Positions 10,901 to 25,900 of a DNA stretch of 64,000 nucleotides are shown piece by piece. The stretch covers positions 6,262,001-6,326,000 of the forward strand of contig NC_088320.1 of assembly GCF_910592395.1 (NCBI RefSeq). Reading direction: 5' to 3'. The position numbers and the translations under genes are program-made. Position 1 is the stretch's first letter; the number at the start of each line of letters is the position of its first letter. The notes below the pieces were generated by a model. The model made no database searches and was not told where the DNA came from. It was given only the letters and a program-made list of their open reading frames with translations. This DNA is from Lineus longissimus. Its lineage: Eukaryota; Nemertea; Pilidiophora; Heteronemertea; Lineidae.

Positions 10901-13900
10901 AGACTTGTCCCAACGTCAGTGCGGAAATGTACTCTAAATTAGGTCATGGACTTTAGTTGGGGAATGTCCTCAAAATCGGGTCAACACGGAAAATATTGAT
11001 GAGAGAACACTTTTGGCAATGAGGACAGAAAGGCAAATATTTTGAGGTTTACAAACAACACCAATCGCAACTCTTCGTTAATTCTTTCTCAGCGTGTAAA
11101 TAATTAGTGATACAAAGTTGTCATCACCCAAATTCCAACGGAGTCGCAACGTCTGTCTAGCTTTATGCGCATCCCACGACTGTTAATTTCCCCATGGAGT
11201 GACATGCATCATTCCAGGCCGCATTAGCAAGTGCTTTCCAAAAATGGTTTATAGCTCTGAGCCCAACTTAGCATTTAGCCTCACTATTAGCGGCCATCTG
11301 GACTGACCAAAAGCCATTAGCCATGAATTTGTAATTTAGTTTTTAAGGTGATGACACGTTTTTTATGTGTGGTACCGAGATTGAGTTGATAGGTTCCAGC
11401 GCCTAGTCTGGTTGACAATTTGTCCTCCCACGCAAGGTGAATCTCAAGTGCCCTGCTCAGGACGAAACCCGTTACATTCAACTGAGATCGCTTCCAAGCC
11501 CCAGTGAGGACACAAACCATTATGATCAACAATTAGCGCCCATCGATTAACAGTACATTGTGCTATTAGCGCTGGCCTCTCTTGGCTTAAACGGTACAAA
11601 TTAATCATTCATTGTGTGCAGAGTATTTTCAAGGCAGAGCAGAATGGACACTGACTGCCTAATGAATATATTTCCCCTAATTGAATTTTCTTTTTTCTGT
11701 ATTTTCTGCTGTGCGGCTGTTGGGACACATACAGTAGTACAGTCCTAATCACAATTGACATCCATCCGGCTTCGTGTCAGCGACGGGCAAGGTACACATG
11801 TATGTGCCGAGTTGCGCCAATTGCGCACCAGTGACGTCCTTATCTCTCTACGTTTCGCGTAAATTGCGCGCGACCTACACACAGGGTAGTGCGTCAATGA
11901 CATCATGGCAACCCCTTAGAACAGGATTGGCTGTGACCAAAAATAATTTTATTCAAATTTTTTATTCAATTAACTTACATGAGGTAGAAGATGAAGCAAC
12001 GCATCTCCCGTCAGCGATCCGACCGCTAGCGCCACCAGGAACTGTATCAGGTGATTGTAGAAGACCTTCTGCATGATGGGAACCACGGCCACGCCGCCGA
12101 GACCCACCAAGCTGATGATAGTGATGGAGAGGAAGGCGAAACCCCATACTGCAACGAGAAGGACACCAAAAATTCATGACTTTTTGAGAAATTTTATGAC
12201 TTTTATGAGAAAGAGTATAAACGTCATGAGTTTCAATCTGAAAGAACAGAAAATAATGACTTAAAAATATTTTTCCTTAACTACAGTGGAACCTCCCTAA
12301 GCGGACACCTCTCTATTTAGGACAACCTCTCTATAAAGGATATAAGGTTTGGTCCCAAATATAGGTGGTTTCCATTCAATTAATCTTATCAGGACACCTC
12401 TCTATTAAGGACAGCACCTGTCAGTCCTTGATAGAGAGGTTCTACTACATTGTGTTCTCTAATGGTACACACTCTTAGAAATAAAGGTTTTTCAGCTTTT
12501 AAAAAACCTTTAATGGGTTTTTCGGCCAACACATCCAGTAGAGGTTTTTTTAGCAAAGAGAAAACCCCATCCAGATTTTCTTTCAGGTTTTTCCTTTTCA
12601 AACAACCTCTTCACGGGGTGCATATTTGTGTTGGGCGAAAAACCCTTATTTGTTTTTCAGAAGTTCAAAAACCTTTATTCCTAAGAGTGTGTCCATGTAT
12701 GTTATTTGACTCTTCAAACCCAAACTCCAGTGGGTTAGCCATACATAGATAACTATACAGCATTACTAAGTACAACCAGCACAGCAGCATAAATATATAT
12801 GGGGCATTTCTGATGGCAATCACATCAGTTAATGCGCCAAAATGAGGTTTTCAATGGGTCGTTAGGCCAATTAGGCGAGAAAACTATCCCAATGACTGAC
12901 ATGAGAGGTCTGTCATGGCCGAGAGAGAGATCTATAAAAAGATGAAATATAGCACACAGTGCAGCAATGTCAGGGGCGCTTAAGGGCAAAGTATCTGTGG
13001 AATTTGACGATGCCAAAAGGCCAATGTGAGGGAAAACGAAACTTTTGTAATGAAGCCTATGCCAGCAAGGCAAAATTTACCCGCAATTTCTGTTTTGACG
13101 GATGGCAAATTTCCTCAGGTTCTTCAGCAAAACATTTTTCTCGCAATTTTTACCTTTTGCAAATCTAGTGTATTTACAGAATCCGCAAATAATAAACCAT
13201 TCCCCAAATTTGACGATGTACAGTATACAATTCATTACAAGGGCCCAGTTTGCAATCCGAGGCTGCGTTCACTCGGCGATGTGGTTAGTTTTGACTCAGA
13301 GAGGTGGGGAGCTCTCGGAGACAATTAGTGTCCCTGATCCACCGGATGATAAATTGTTCTTCATTTATGACTTGTTAACAATAACCCGACATCATAAATG
13401 GATGTCATAAATGTGAGAGCACCCCATCAACAAATATAAGTCTGAAACCAGACTCAATTCCATCTATCAATTTGCTTATTTCGAAATATCACGCAATAAC
13501 ATAGGTTAACATAGTATAACCTCTTCCCCCTAGCATGTCATATAAACTGATATAGTAGTTCCGCCACATCAATATGGGACATAACATGGAATTAGTGATG
13601 CATTTTCATCTTGTTGTTGACAGGTTAATATTTCTGATTCTAAGGATTCCAAATCAAATCGACATCCAGCGTCAGTGATGCGGGAAGTAGGCACGCCAAT
13701 GACGCACCAGTGAAGCACTTATCTCTCTGGAACATGAATCAGCTGTCCTAACATGAACTATACACTTCTATCCTTTGCTGACCTCGACGGCTTTAACGAC
13801 CCAAACCAGCAAACGATCAAATATTTATAACTTTGCCATCACATGAATTAAATGTTGGCCAGGATAAAATGCAGCGAGGGACCCATGTGATAGCTTTGCG

Positions 13901-16900
13901 CCAGCCTCACTAATGGACAGGGTTAAAGGCCTACTGAGCCATCTGCTAAAAATCAAAATTGGTTATTGAATTTGAACATATGGCGTAAATACGTACAGAT
14001 TTCAACATTGCCATTGTTAGGCAGATATACAAATACTATAAGTTACAAGTTTAAGCAAATTCGTATGCATAATAACTGTTCTACAGCATTGTGCATAAGT
14101 GCATTTCTATTTTCCTGAACCACCAGTAATTACCAACGGTGTACCACTTCAAACTCATCTTTGAATGGACGATTCCGTTACATCGGACATTGATATCTAA
14201 CTGGATCCCATTGTTGGACAGATGGGCCACATCTGAACCGTGAAAGTGGCCACTTGGGTCTGCATGAAGTGCACTTTAGATGAGTAAAATCTTAGCCGCC
14301 CGCTATGAATAAATCTTAGAGTTTCCAATGGGTAATTCCATGCTAGAGACAGGCCTGGTTCCTGAGGAGAGTCCCTGGTGCACGCTTTTCCCTATATCTG
14401 TTAAAATATCTTTGAAAGTGAGCGTGAAATTTTGGACCCAAGAAAGAAACTTTAAAATTGACATATTGCTATTGCTATGTGGCTTGGTGCACCCTTGGAT
14501 TTGTTCAACCTCAGATCTGCCCCACACATTTTACAAGGACTAGACCAATCCAGCATGAACAAACAAGGCTGCTCTTCACATCCGACTTATTTCGATTAGC
14601 GTTCGTTTCCCCGACCTGTGATCGGGGACCGAATGCCGATTGCTAAAAGCAAAGTGGCGTCCATGATCTGAATGCTTATATTGGAGTTTGGTTTTCTCGG
14701 AATCGTTTTTTCGGCATAAGTCTCTGTGTCTGTACTTTAAGTTCATCATATTCTGCGTTCAGATTTGACGTGGGAATCATATCCTCAGCTCATTGGCTCA
14801 CTGCTGCAGCTCGTACATAATATCAGTTGGTTTTGTGAGCCAAAACACATATATCGTATACAAAAACTCCAATAATCAGTACAAGACGATCTTATGAGAC
14901 TTTATAGAAGATATTCCATAGGGTGTAATTATGGCTCGTGCTGATCGTCGGTATGGCAGTCGCCCGTCTGATGCAGATCTGATTAGCCAGGGTGATAATA
15001 CCCGCCGCGATACTACTGACATTCGAATTGCAACTGGTTTGGGTCATGGGTCGAGTACGAATAGCCCAGATGCTACATGTACGAATAGCCCAGATGCTAC
15101 ATGTACGAATTGCCCAGATGCTACATGTACGAATAGCCCAGATGCCACATGTACGAATAGCCCAGATGCCACATGTAGGAATAGCCCAGATGCTACATGT
15201 ACGAATAGCCCAGATGCTACATGTACGAATAGCCCAGATGCTACATGTACGAATAGCCCAGATGCTACATGTACATTCCTCTTTTCTGAAAATGGGGTAC
15301 AACCCGCTTCGGGAACCCGCTCTGGTCTACCGCGGATGATTAAGTGCTCTTCATTGAATGATCATGTGCTTTTTTATAGACGGTAATCCTGAAATTCAGA
15401 AAATGTTTTCTCCTGTCCTGCTGTTTACTAACCGAACGCTGAAATACAACCTTATTGAACAAAATAAACGGATAGAAAAATCTGAAGTACAAAGTTTTGA
15501 TGAGAAATTTCGGAAAAGCATAATCAGACAAAAGAAGCTACATTATACCTACCATTTGCTGGGATAGCCTGGATAAATTCCTGAAAACATTTAAACGACT
15601 CCGTACACATGTTGTGTTTTTTCTTCCTTCACTAATTACAGAAGTCCTCCAGTTCTGATTATTGTTCTGTTTTTGTTTATTCCGATAAACTCTAACTTGT
15701 CAGTTTCGTTTATTCCAAATATTGGCAATAAACTAAATTTAGCTTAATTCAATTGGAATTTAAGTCAGTCTTTAGTCTTCAAATGTAATTCCATAGAGGA
15801 AACCCTAGCGAAAGAGAACGTCTTGTAAGATATTACTGATCACCCAGATACATGCCATACATCTGACTGAACAAAATCTCCATTAAAGTCATTCACAGAA
15901 TCCATAAAGTTCAACTTGTACCCACTAGTAGTGCTCAAAAGTAATGAAAAAGTGCAGGGTGATTGTTAATTTCTTTTGCCGAATGTCACAGAAATGACAG
16001 TTATCAACGAATCAGCTTGACCTACTTATAACAGATTCCATTCTGTGTCAAGTCCTTGATGTCAGAGTTGCAAATACGGAAAAATTGAAATATTCAAAGT
16101 GGAAATCTTATCCAGAATTGTTCTTTCTTCCAACCTCAGCGAAGTCTTCTTTTAGACAGAGATGTTTTATAGATCTTCCTGGCTAATCATCAACATGGAA
16201 TAAATCCCGGCCAGAATGAGAATGGCTTCTTTATCTTGTAATTGGTTTCTACCAAGTTCTCCTCAGTTAAGAAGCCATATTGTCGCATCCTACAGGGCAC
16301 AATTTGCTCAATCGCAGACCACGGAACCGAATTACTGTAAAGAGTGCATTGAGGGTTGGCCTAATTTCCAACAAGGAAACAGACTTTCGATTAAATCTTT
16401 CACCTGAAGATGGCGCAGTGAGTCATGTACCATTTCAAGGCTGTGCGAACATCAATGCGACACCGCCGACAGCTGATGATGTCGATTGTGACATCAAGAA
16501 GGACGAGTTTAACCAAGCCAACACTTAATGATGTCAGAACATTGGTATAGATTTCACGAGTCGTGATAGATTTTGCCGTTCTCGTTTCCTCCTGCTCTTG
16601 TTGTTTATAGAACTGACTTCCTTATCAGCCTTGAGAGGGTACATTAAGGTGACTGCACCCCTATGGCAGATTTAATAGGCCACCACACTGAATTCTGTGA
16701 GTGTACATGTAGCTTAAGGGATGCACTGGTCAATGAAATCATTTTGGTTGTAAACATGTTAAAAATTGGCTGTAAATTTTCTAGCTTCCAAGAAAGGATT
16801 ATAGCCTGACTGCAGATCACACTAAAACCACAGAAGCCTGCCATCAATGGATACCAGAACAATACCAGCATGACAAGGATATTTTATCAGACTGTGATGG

Positions 16901-19900
16901 CTTCATCCAACACAGCCAGTCTCATAGTCATACCTGGGCAGAATAGAGAACTGACTTAATGACTATAGAGTGGTTTCACCAGATTCTATCGAGACAGAGG
17001 AGAATGGCTTCACCAACCACCAGTTGCTATTCAACAAGAAAATAATTCATCTCCTATAGAAGTTTACACAGAATCCAAACGGCTTCGTCCAATGAACAAG
17101 AGGCCCATAGGTCATAAACTCAGCTGATAAATTCCTTAGAAAGATATAAGGCAACACAGTGAGGTTCAGTAACCTCATACCTTTTCTCAAATCAATTCCC
17201 AAACAGATTTAAATATCTTGTTGTCACATTAAAAACGAAAGTCTGTGAGTGCATCATGTAGCCTATTTGTACAATATTGACAATTTTTTAATCAATTTCT
17301 GATAACAATAATGATTTTTGTATGTTTTGCCAAGATGTAACCTGCTTGTTGGGTACAATAGGACTCGTGGCCTCTGATTAAATTCTTGAGTGATAATATT
17401 TCTTCCTGGTTGTTTTATACATGATGCACCTTGTCATGAAAATATCATGACATTTAGGGCCTACTCTGTTAGTCGAAAAATTGAACTCAAAATTGAAAAG
17501 TTATTTTCGTGTGCACTGAACATGAATTTCAACAATGCCATTGGTCAGGGGCAGACGGAGATGAGGAAGAACCAGAGTGTGATGGTTGGACGTAGAGATA
17601 AGCACCTGCACCTGCAGCAAACTGCAGGTGTAGGCCAAGACCATGACCTTGACCTTGAGGGACCTTGACCTTGACCAGCTTCAGAAACGAACACAACAGA
17701 GTAACCTGTTTGTGCTATCAACGTCCTAAACACCAAGTTACCTAAGAGAGAGAGAGACTGTCAGAATCTTCTGACCATTTTTGCATGCATTTTTCAGGTT
17801 CGTAATTTGTAGAAGTTAGAAAACAGAGAAGGATACTTTAAACGAAAGCCAAAGGAATTGCTGACTTATGGGAGTGGCCGTTTTGACAGAGACGAACCAG
17901 GGCCCAAACAAAACTGAATGCACACACTCAGAACGCGCCAGAAGGCCTAAGCAAACTGTGTGTGACCCTTTGTTCCAGGTGAAACACACGACTGGTCGAC
18001 ACCCAAACAAACTTCTACGAAAATCTCCATTGGAACTAATCCAACCACATCCAAACACAAATCCATGCACTTTAAAAATGAACACAATTTTGAGAATCGC
18101 TACCGCCTGCTCCGCACAAAATCCAAACTTTCCCGCACACCAGATGCCACAATTATGTGCACAATAAATTACTTAGTATAAAACAACACAAATGAACAAG
18201 AAGCACGCACTTTTGCACTCCACTCATCCTGAACATATCTAGTTGTCGGTCAAGGCAATTACGACCAATATTGGGCAATAATGTGGAATTACATCGTGAC
18301 ACCAATATTCTGAGTAAATATTCGTTATGCCAAAATATCCTGGTACCTGTACGGTAATATACGAAACCATCCATTCATGTCAGCGACAGAAGAAGGATCG
18401 GTCAAATAGTGTACAAGGGAGTCTCCACGCAGTTAACCCTTGTATCTATCCTTCCTCACAGGACTTTTTGCTTTATGAATGACATCTTAAGTGGCCCTTC
18501 TGCGACCGAAAAAATTAAAGACACTAGTTTCGGTCCATGGTGGTTTCCATTCAATTGGACCTCCTTCATCAGGACACCTCTCTTTAAAGGACAGCACTGT
18601 TTTTAGGAGATTTCCCCTTTAAATGAAGATCGGTGAGCTGTTCAGAGCAGGCACTTCCTCAATCAATCTGAGTCAACCTCCACAAAGTGTCATATATTCA
18701 TTTTAAAATCTGAAAATCTGATTAATGTCCGTACCGGTAATGCTGATTATATTTGCAACTGAAGTGATGAACAATCACTCTCGTGGGAATCAATACTCAT
18801 CCCCTTCCGCAGAAATTAATTTGGAGGCCCTTGATTGGTCATTTATTAAATTGTCAATTATCAATTAAACGCACAGTTATTGCACTATTGAATTAAAATG
18901 TCTGAGAGGTGCATTGGAGACAATAGTAGGCGCCTCTAGTTTCTGAGGTCTGGGTTCAATTCTTGGTCAGTCTCGGAATACTATAGAACATCTCTACTAA
19001 GGACACCCTTGGGACTGCCAAGTGCTGTCTAAAATAGAAAGGTGTCCTGATGAGAGAGGCCAAATTAAATCGATACAACTAATTTGGGGCCAAAACTAGT
19101 GTCCTTAGTAGAGGGGATGTCCTTAATATAGAGGTGTCCGCTAAGGTTCCACTGCTTTAAAATATGCTATCTTCCCCAGTCAGGTCACGTGCTCATTTTT
19201 TCTCCTTGGTTGAGATGCACAAGTAGGGTGATGTGTCTTGCTCAAGGATCGACACAGCAACTAAGCAGTCCCGGTTCTTCTGATCTGAGAGTCAAACCCA
19301 CAACCTCCTGATTAAGAGCCAACCATTAAGTTCCCAACACTATATCCACTATATCCAACTAATCCTATACATGTATCCAACTAATGGAGAACCTGTCTGA
19401 CCGGCGAAGCTTTTACAAGCCATAATAGTACAACACGGTAATGATGAGAATTCATAAATGATTGAAGAATACAAAAAAAATGTGGCAGACACCTCGCTTC
19501 TCTATTTTCCACTTTCCACATGATTCTCATCAAAGTTAAAGCACATTATGGTCAGCCGACAGATTTATGGCCAACAAACAGATTTTATAGTGAATATTGC
19601 GCCATAAAACAGGTGGGTTCTAAAATATTAACAGCATAAATGTCTCCCAATGGTTATAGGAAACTATCAAATATCATACCATGATATAGATAATGGAGAA
19701 CACACCGGATGGGCAGAAGAGCAGTCATTTCTTGTCCAGTGTAGATCTTGCACCCAAAGCATCAACAAAAGCCAAAGAGTACCAGCACCGAAACCATAAA
19801 AAACACTGCAGCATTGATCCAACTCAGAAACCATTCCACAACACATTATTGACATAACTGTGAAGACAAGAAAGGTCAGATGCAATAGGGCTCTCTGGCA

Positions 19901-22900
19901 AACATTACTCTACAGGGCTTGGCTGAGGGCTCAAGGACCAAGAGTGGATCCAAGATATATATAACGTCACAGAAAGGGCTGCCTGAGTGTGATCCAGCCA
20001 TCTGAGTGGAGATCAATTGCCAACATCAGCCTCCTACATGCTCCCAACCCCATGACCCCCAACGGCCACAGACAATTATTGCCTACGGGAGACCTTGCAC
20101 CGGAAACCATGACAATATGTGAAACACACTGCTCTCAAGAAGTATGCACAATATGTGAAACACTGATGTAATTGGAAAGAAGTATTGCACAGACACAGTA
20201 TGTGAAACACTGAATATGTGAAAAAAACCCTGGTTTATAGAGAGAAGAATGCTTTTGGATAATATGTGAAACACATTGGGCTATAGAATGCATAATAATG
20301 CATATGATATGTGAAACACACTGGTTTATAGAAGTATGCACTCAAGCACAGTAAGTGAAATATAGAAGTATGCACAAAACATGTGAAACACACAATGGTC
20401 TAAAGAAGTGTGCACAATACGAAAAACACATTGCACTCCATGTGAAACACACTACGTTTCACGTGAAATTGTCTCCTTGACGATGCAGTACACACGCGAT
20501 ACGTCAGCGACATCATCCGAAACCTCCAGCACAGATGCTAAATCGAGTTTCAGTGAACATCCTCCTCGAAATCTCAACACGCTCTTTGAAAGCATCAATA
20601 ACGAATACAAAAAGAATAAGTGTAAATGAGCTGTCTTAACTGGTGTTCGCAAACAGTAACAAAACAACTCACAACAGCTGGAGTTACCACTGCTGACTCA
20701 CCAACAACTAATAGTCGTATGAGGAGCTTCACGTATGATAAATGTGAAAACATAGAAAATCGATGGGAATCCAGAACACAACATGAATGGCCCCGATGAG
20801 GTTACATCGCAATGAATGAATGACAGTTAGCTGTTTCTTAGAGATGATATGAAGAGTGCAGAGCAGATGGTCTTCTTGCCTTTGTGGTTTTAAAGGATTG
20901 ACCATGTGTAACCGCGCAATGCATGCATGTACATGTATGGTAAGGTCATATTTTTGACAATCTTTGCAAAGTATGGTCATTTTTTTACAGAATTTCCTGA
21001 AAAATTCTAGCAAACTCTCACGGATGTGCAAATGACCCCCCCCCACACACCCGATCTCACTGGGGCGGATCTAGGAAAACCTGATTTTTTTTCTAGTCAG
21101 AAGAAAAATAAATATCCACCCCTGAACTCACTTATATTTTTGGTCCTGAAAAACTTGAGAAGGAACTTTTGACTGAGACTTTGACCCCATTCTCCCTCAA
21201 GTGGTTTCAAATTACTGATGTACGATAATCATTAATTTACACAAACTGGGTTAATTACCTCACTCCAATGTGAAGATGGCATGGAAGCACATGCTTCAAT
21301 CGACAATCATGACAATTATGAAACAATTTTATAGAAAAAGCGTTACTGAACTACATATCGATTCAGGAGTGCTCAACTTAACTACACTCTGTCCAAAAAT
21401 TAATTTCTTACAACAGCTTCGTCCAGATTTTATGGTAATGAGAGTATTTAATAGCGCCCCGCAAACAAGTAATTCAAATTGCTGCGATCTGGCTATTTTA
21501 ATTGCATGCAACAATAATCACTTGTTTGCTGTGGTCATCCCATGTCCCAGCGACCAGAGAGACAAATTTAAGTCCAGCGATTACCAGTTGTACCCACAGA
21601 CAAGATGTCATTTTATACTCAAAATGGTGTTGCCATCTATAGTATTTGGAGCAAACTAGTGTCTCCATCAGAGTGAAAAGTCCTGATTAATTGAAATTAT
21701 GGTAGGGTATGACGTTCTCTGCATGTCACAGGGACATGCAAGCTATGCACATCACAGCCATGATAGGGATGCCTAATCTCAAAATGGTGCTGCCATCTAT
21801 AGTATTTGGAGCAAACTAATGTCTCCATCAGAGTGAAAAGACCTGATTAATTGAAATTATAGTAGGATATGACGTTCTCTGCATGTCACAGGGACATGCA
21901 AGCTGTGCACATCACAGCCATGATAGGGATGCCTAATCTAGCTATCACAAGAACGTGAAACCCAACAATCCAATCAGAGTCCACCCGCTGCTAGAGACTG
22001 ATACCAGTTGAGTGTTAGGCGATTTTGACTACAGGGTGGCCCAGAATGATTTTCCCTCACACAATGGATACACGAAAGTGTTCTATTGTGCAAATTGAAA
22101 ATAATTCTGGGCCACCCTGTAGAGGCCAGCTACTGTTAAGAGTTGACCCTTGGCACCACCATTTTGACTAGAACTTGACATATTAGATCAATTAGAACTC
22201 CTTCAAAATGATGTGAATGCCCATTTAACACCTGGGAGGCTCTCAGGAAAACAAAGAACAGACTTAGCTCCCACCCTTGAAAGCGGCCTTCACTTCATTT
22301 TGAAAAAGTTCTCATAGCTTTAGGTTTTCAAGTTCTAGCCAAAATGGTGGTGATTAATGGTCAACTCTAAAATTGGATGCAACAAAAATAAACCAACAAA
22401 TTAGCAATGAATGATAGTGGTGGGAGATAGCATTGTGATTCAAATTGACATACTGGTTTACGGTCCAACAGGAATTTAAAATAGATTCGCCGGAATCCTT
22501 TGCCGGCTGGGAAATTGAGAGGTGAAGGGTTGAAACTCCTAATCAGTTCTTTTCGATCTCAATTTCACCAGCACATAAAGGATTCCGGTGAGTCTATTGT
22601 CAATTTCCTGTGGCCCATAACCGGTATAATTATTTGAATCATCACACTGGATGGTATGGAACAGTTCACCTACCGGAAGATTCAATGGCTGTGATGTCCA
22701 TGTTGAGTGACCAGTGGAATGTGAATGAAGTCAAATATTCCCATGAAGTGCAAATGCGAATTACAAGATTGACATCCGACAAGCATTATCCATGCAACTA
22801 GGGACCAAATATATGGGCAGTTATTTCCACATAAATAGAGGTTGTCTCAAATAGACATTTATGTCGTGTTATGACTCGAATAGACGTTTGGTGGCGCTCG

Positions 22901-25900
22901 TTTTAACGGAGACGTACCTGAAATAAACATATTGTGTCGTATCTCAAAAAAATATACACTCAAATAGATGTTTGGTGGCGCTCGTATCTCAAATAGACAT
23001 TGTCGTGTTTTCAGCTTTTTGTTAATAAATCGAATAGATGTTTGGTGGCGCTTTTCCGCAATAATTGAAGTTCTCCAAATAGACGTTGTGTGGCGCTGGA
23101 ATCAATTTTAACGACGGCAACAGCGATATTGACATTATCATTGCGGTAAAGCGACACCAAATGTCTATTTGAGTCATTAACTAAAAGCTGAAAACACGAC
23201 AATATATGTTTATTTGAGTTACGAGCGCCACCGAACGTCTATTTGAGTGTATGTCTATTTGAGATACGACACAATATGTTTATTTCAGGTACGTCTCCGT
23301 TAAAACGAGCGCCACCAAACGTCTTCTCGAGTCATAACACAACATAAAATGTCTATTTGAGACAACCTCTATTTATGCGGAAATAACCGCCCATACAAAT
23401 ATGATTTGTTCTGACATAACCTGACTCAACATGGTGTGATGAAATTGAATCTTCTATAGGGGTCCTTGTAAAAGCCATCATTAATAGCCCCAACTGCCAG
23501 CATAGGCCCTCATCAATCATAAATCTGTGACTGTCTATATCTCAAAATCTGATCCATCCAAGTTTGTCAATGACACAATTGCCTGAATTCCACCCATGGC
23601 CATGGATGAATAACTTCTTCTTCTGAAGCCACACTCACATGGCAAACCAAAGGATGAAAAAAATTGTTTTGGCATGATGAATTCGCTGATCAACCGACGA
23701 TCACCCGTTGTTTTGAACACAATCGCATTATTTTGTTTGCTTTGCGACCCCGAAAACATTTGAAAACATTCTTAAAACAATGTTTTCGTTTTCATCACCA
23801 TTTTGTCTTTCACGTACGTTTGCTGAAGCTTTAGAATTCGTGGCCGGCATTCCCTTCTTGATACCCATTGAAGTAACCAAAGCATCAACGTAAATCCCTG
23901 GGTCCAAAAAACTGAAGACGACCATTTGTACTTACCAAACAGCCGAAAACGAAGCAAAAAAAACACATTTTAAAAAGCCTGGACCGACCATCATCTCTTG
24001 TGTAATCAGCACAAGCGTCATTATCCCCCATCAAATTACATCTCCCTTGGCTATTTCATTGCATTGACACTCATTGCTGGTCATAAAACATACAACAACT
24101 CGTACCATTAGTGAGTTATGACCGGTGGATCATAGTGGCAAGACCGATAATAGTGCATTAAGGGGAATGCGCAGAAGGGGAATGCTGGTCGGGACAGACC
24201 ATGTGCTCATCTGTAATATGCCAACTCTGGAAGCGTGCCATCTTTTCTTACTGTGGCAAACCTTACTATCCTCCAGAAAGGGGTCATTATAGAGTATTTG
24301 CAGCAGCACTGGCCCTCCCTGTATATTTGCTGAAGGGGAGGGGGTGGTAGGGGGTGGCGGGCCCCAGCCCTTAAGCCAACGTCAGAGTCACAACGCCAAT
24401 AACCCGAATGCGTGTATAACCAGAATGGTATGAAAAAACGCACAAGCAGCCTTGAAGGAGAAATACTCTCTGGCAAACTCTTCCATAAGTGCTGAGCAAA
24501 CGGTCGCAAGAAAAACTACATTTCTGATTGGAGATTCATATGTTTTTCAGAGCTTCGACTATGGATGTACGTTCATCAAGAAGTAGTTCCAGATTCTGAG
24601 CAAATATTTGACAAGTATGCCCATAGGAGAAGACAAGTATACTCATTGTCCCAGGAAGATGGCGTTGCCATGGAAACTGGCGAATTGGCCACAGAGAGGG
24701 ACATAATAGGATTATAGCAACCGCTATATTCTCATTGGCACCCATTTCGAAATTATGAAACTGACAACAGGTGATAAATAAAATATGGCAATTTGATGTC
24801 CTCAGTGTACCGTACCGTAGACCATTAAATTTCTGTTGGCGTTATATATTCGTGGATATCGCAAACATTAGCTGACTAAAACAAACAGCAAATCCTTTGT
24901 GAAGAAAATTCATGGAATTGCCATGTCAAAGGTTACAGTCACTATAAGCACATGGGTCCGGACCTTTCATCATCGATCAAGAACCCTGATCACTAGGGTG
25001 TTAAAATAGTACAGCACTTCAGCGCTTGATTAAGCAGAGTTCTTGTTAATTAAAGATGAACCAACTTGCAACAGACAATTTTAGCACGATTGACAGAACG
25101 CAGAACAAAATTTCCAGATTTTTTCGTGGTTTTGCATACGCCCATGGATGATTCCCGCAGCAAAATCTGATGTGCGCATGCGTAACTGGATACAAAATCT
25201 GGCAATTTTGTTCTGACTTCTTTCAACTGTGGCAATGATTCAATAGTCATCGGTGGAGGATTCTAATCTCTCTTCCGACCGATGTTCCACGTGCTTTCCC
25301 TTGTGGAAAAGAGCTGCTGCCATCTCTGTATCCTGTAATGAACTACAGATCAAACATGATACAACTAGAGTGCATCTGGTTCGTCACAGAGTGCAAATCT
25401 CATTTCCCAACAGGAACACAATATTTCTCAAAATTTATGAGAGAATTTTACTAAAAAACACGACGGACCGCCTTGCAATCTCTCACCTCGAAAGATTTAA
25501 AGGGACAACTCAGGTGTGGGATTTCCCTGGTCAGGAGGATAATACCCCAGCTTGCCACCATGCTTCGCCACTTGAAGTATCACACAGATGATGATCTCTA
25601 TTGAGGATTTTCGCACCTACATGCGAGTGTTTCAAGGGATATTCGAACATGCCTTGTGATCACAGGCAGGCCTATATTCACCCCCCCCTTCTGGAAGCGA
25701 TTTCTGTATGAAAAACCAACATATCTCATTCCCAAGTTTTCCCTTTAAAATGAAGACTTACTGTGTGCAGGTAGCTCATGTAACTCCCAGGTACGCTCAG
25801 CCGATACCCCGTGGTTGTGTCCGTGGCGTCTCTTCTTCTCATGGCTTTGATCGTGATCATCATCGTCATCATGCGTAGTGCCACCTTTCTCCTTCGGGTG

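Noticed and set aside
12389-12752. Opposing ORFs over 12389-12752
   Set aside because: They are products of the CACACTCTTAG palindromic MITE read on both strands.
14892-15386. Repeat ORFs of 115-151 codons around a 24-bp array
   Set aside because: Same arithmetic effect; the sequence is an intronic minisatellite.
19667-19885. Hydrophobic minus-strand ORF in the ZIP intron
   Set aside because: Short, compositionally driven, no splice partners and no recognised family.
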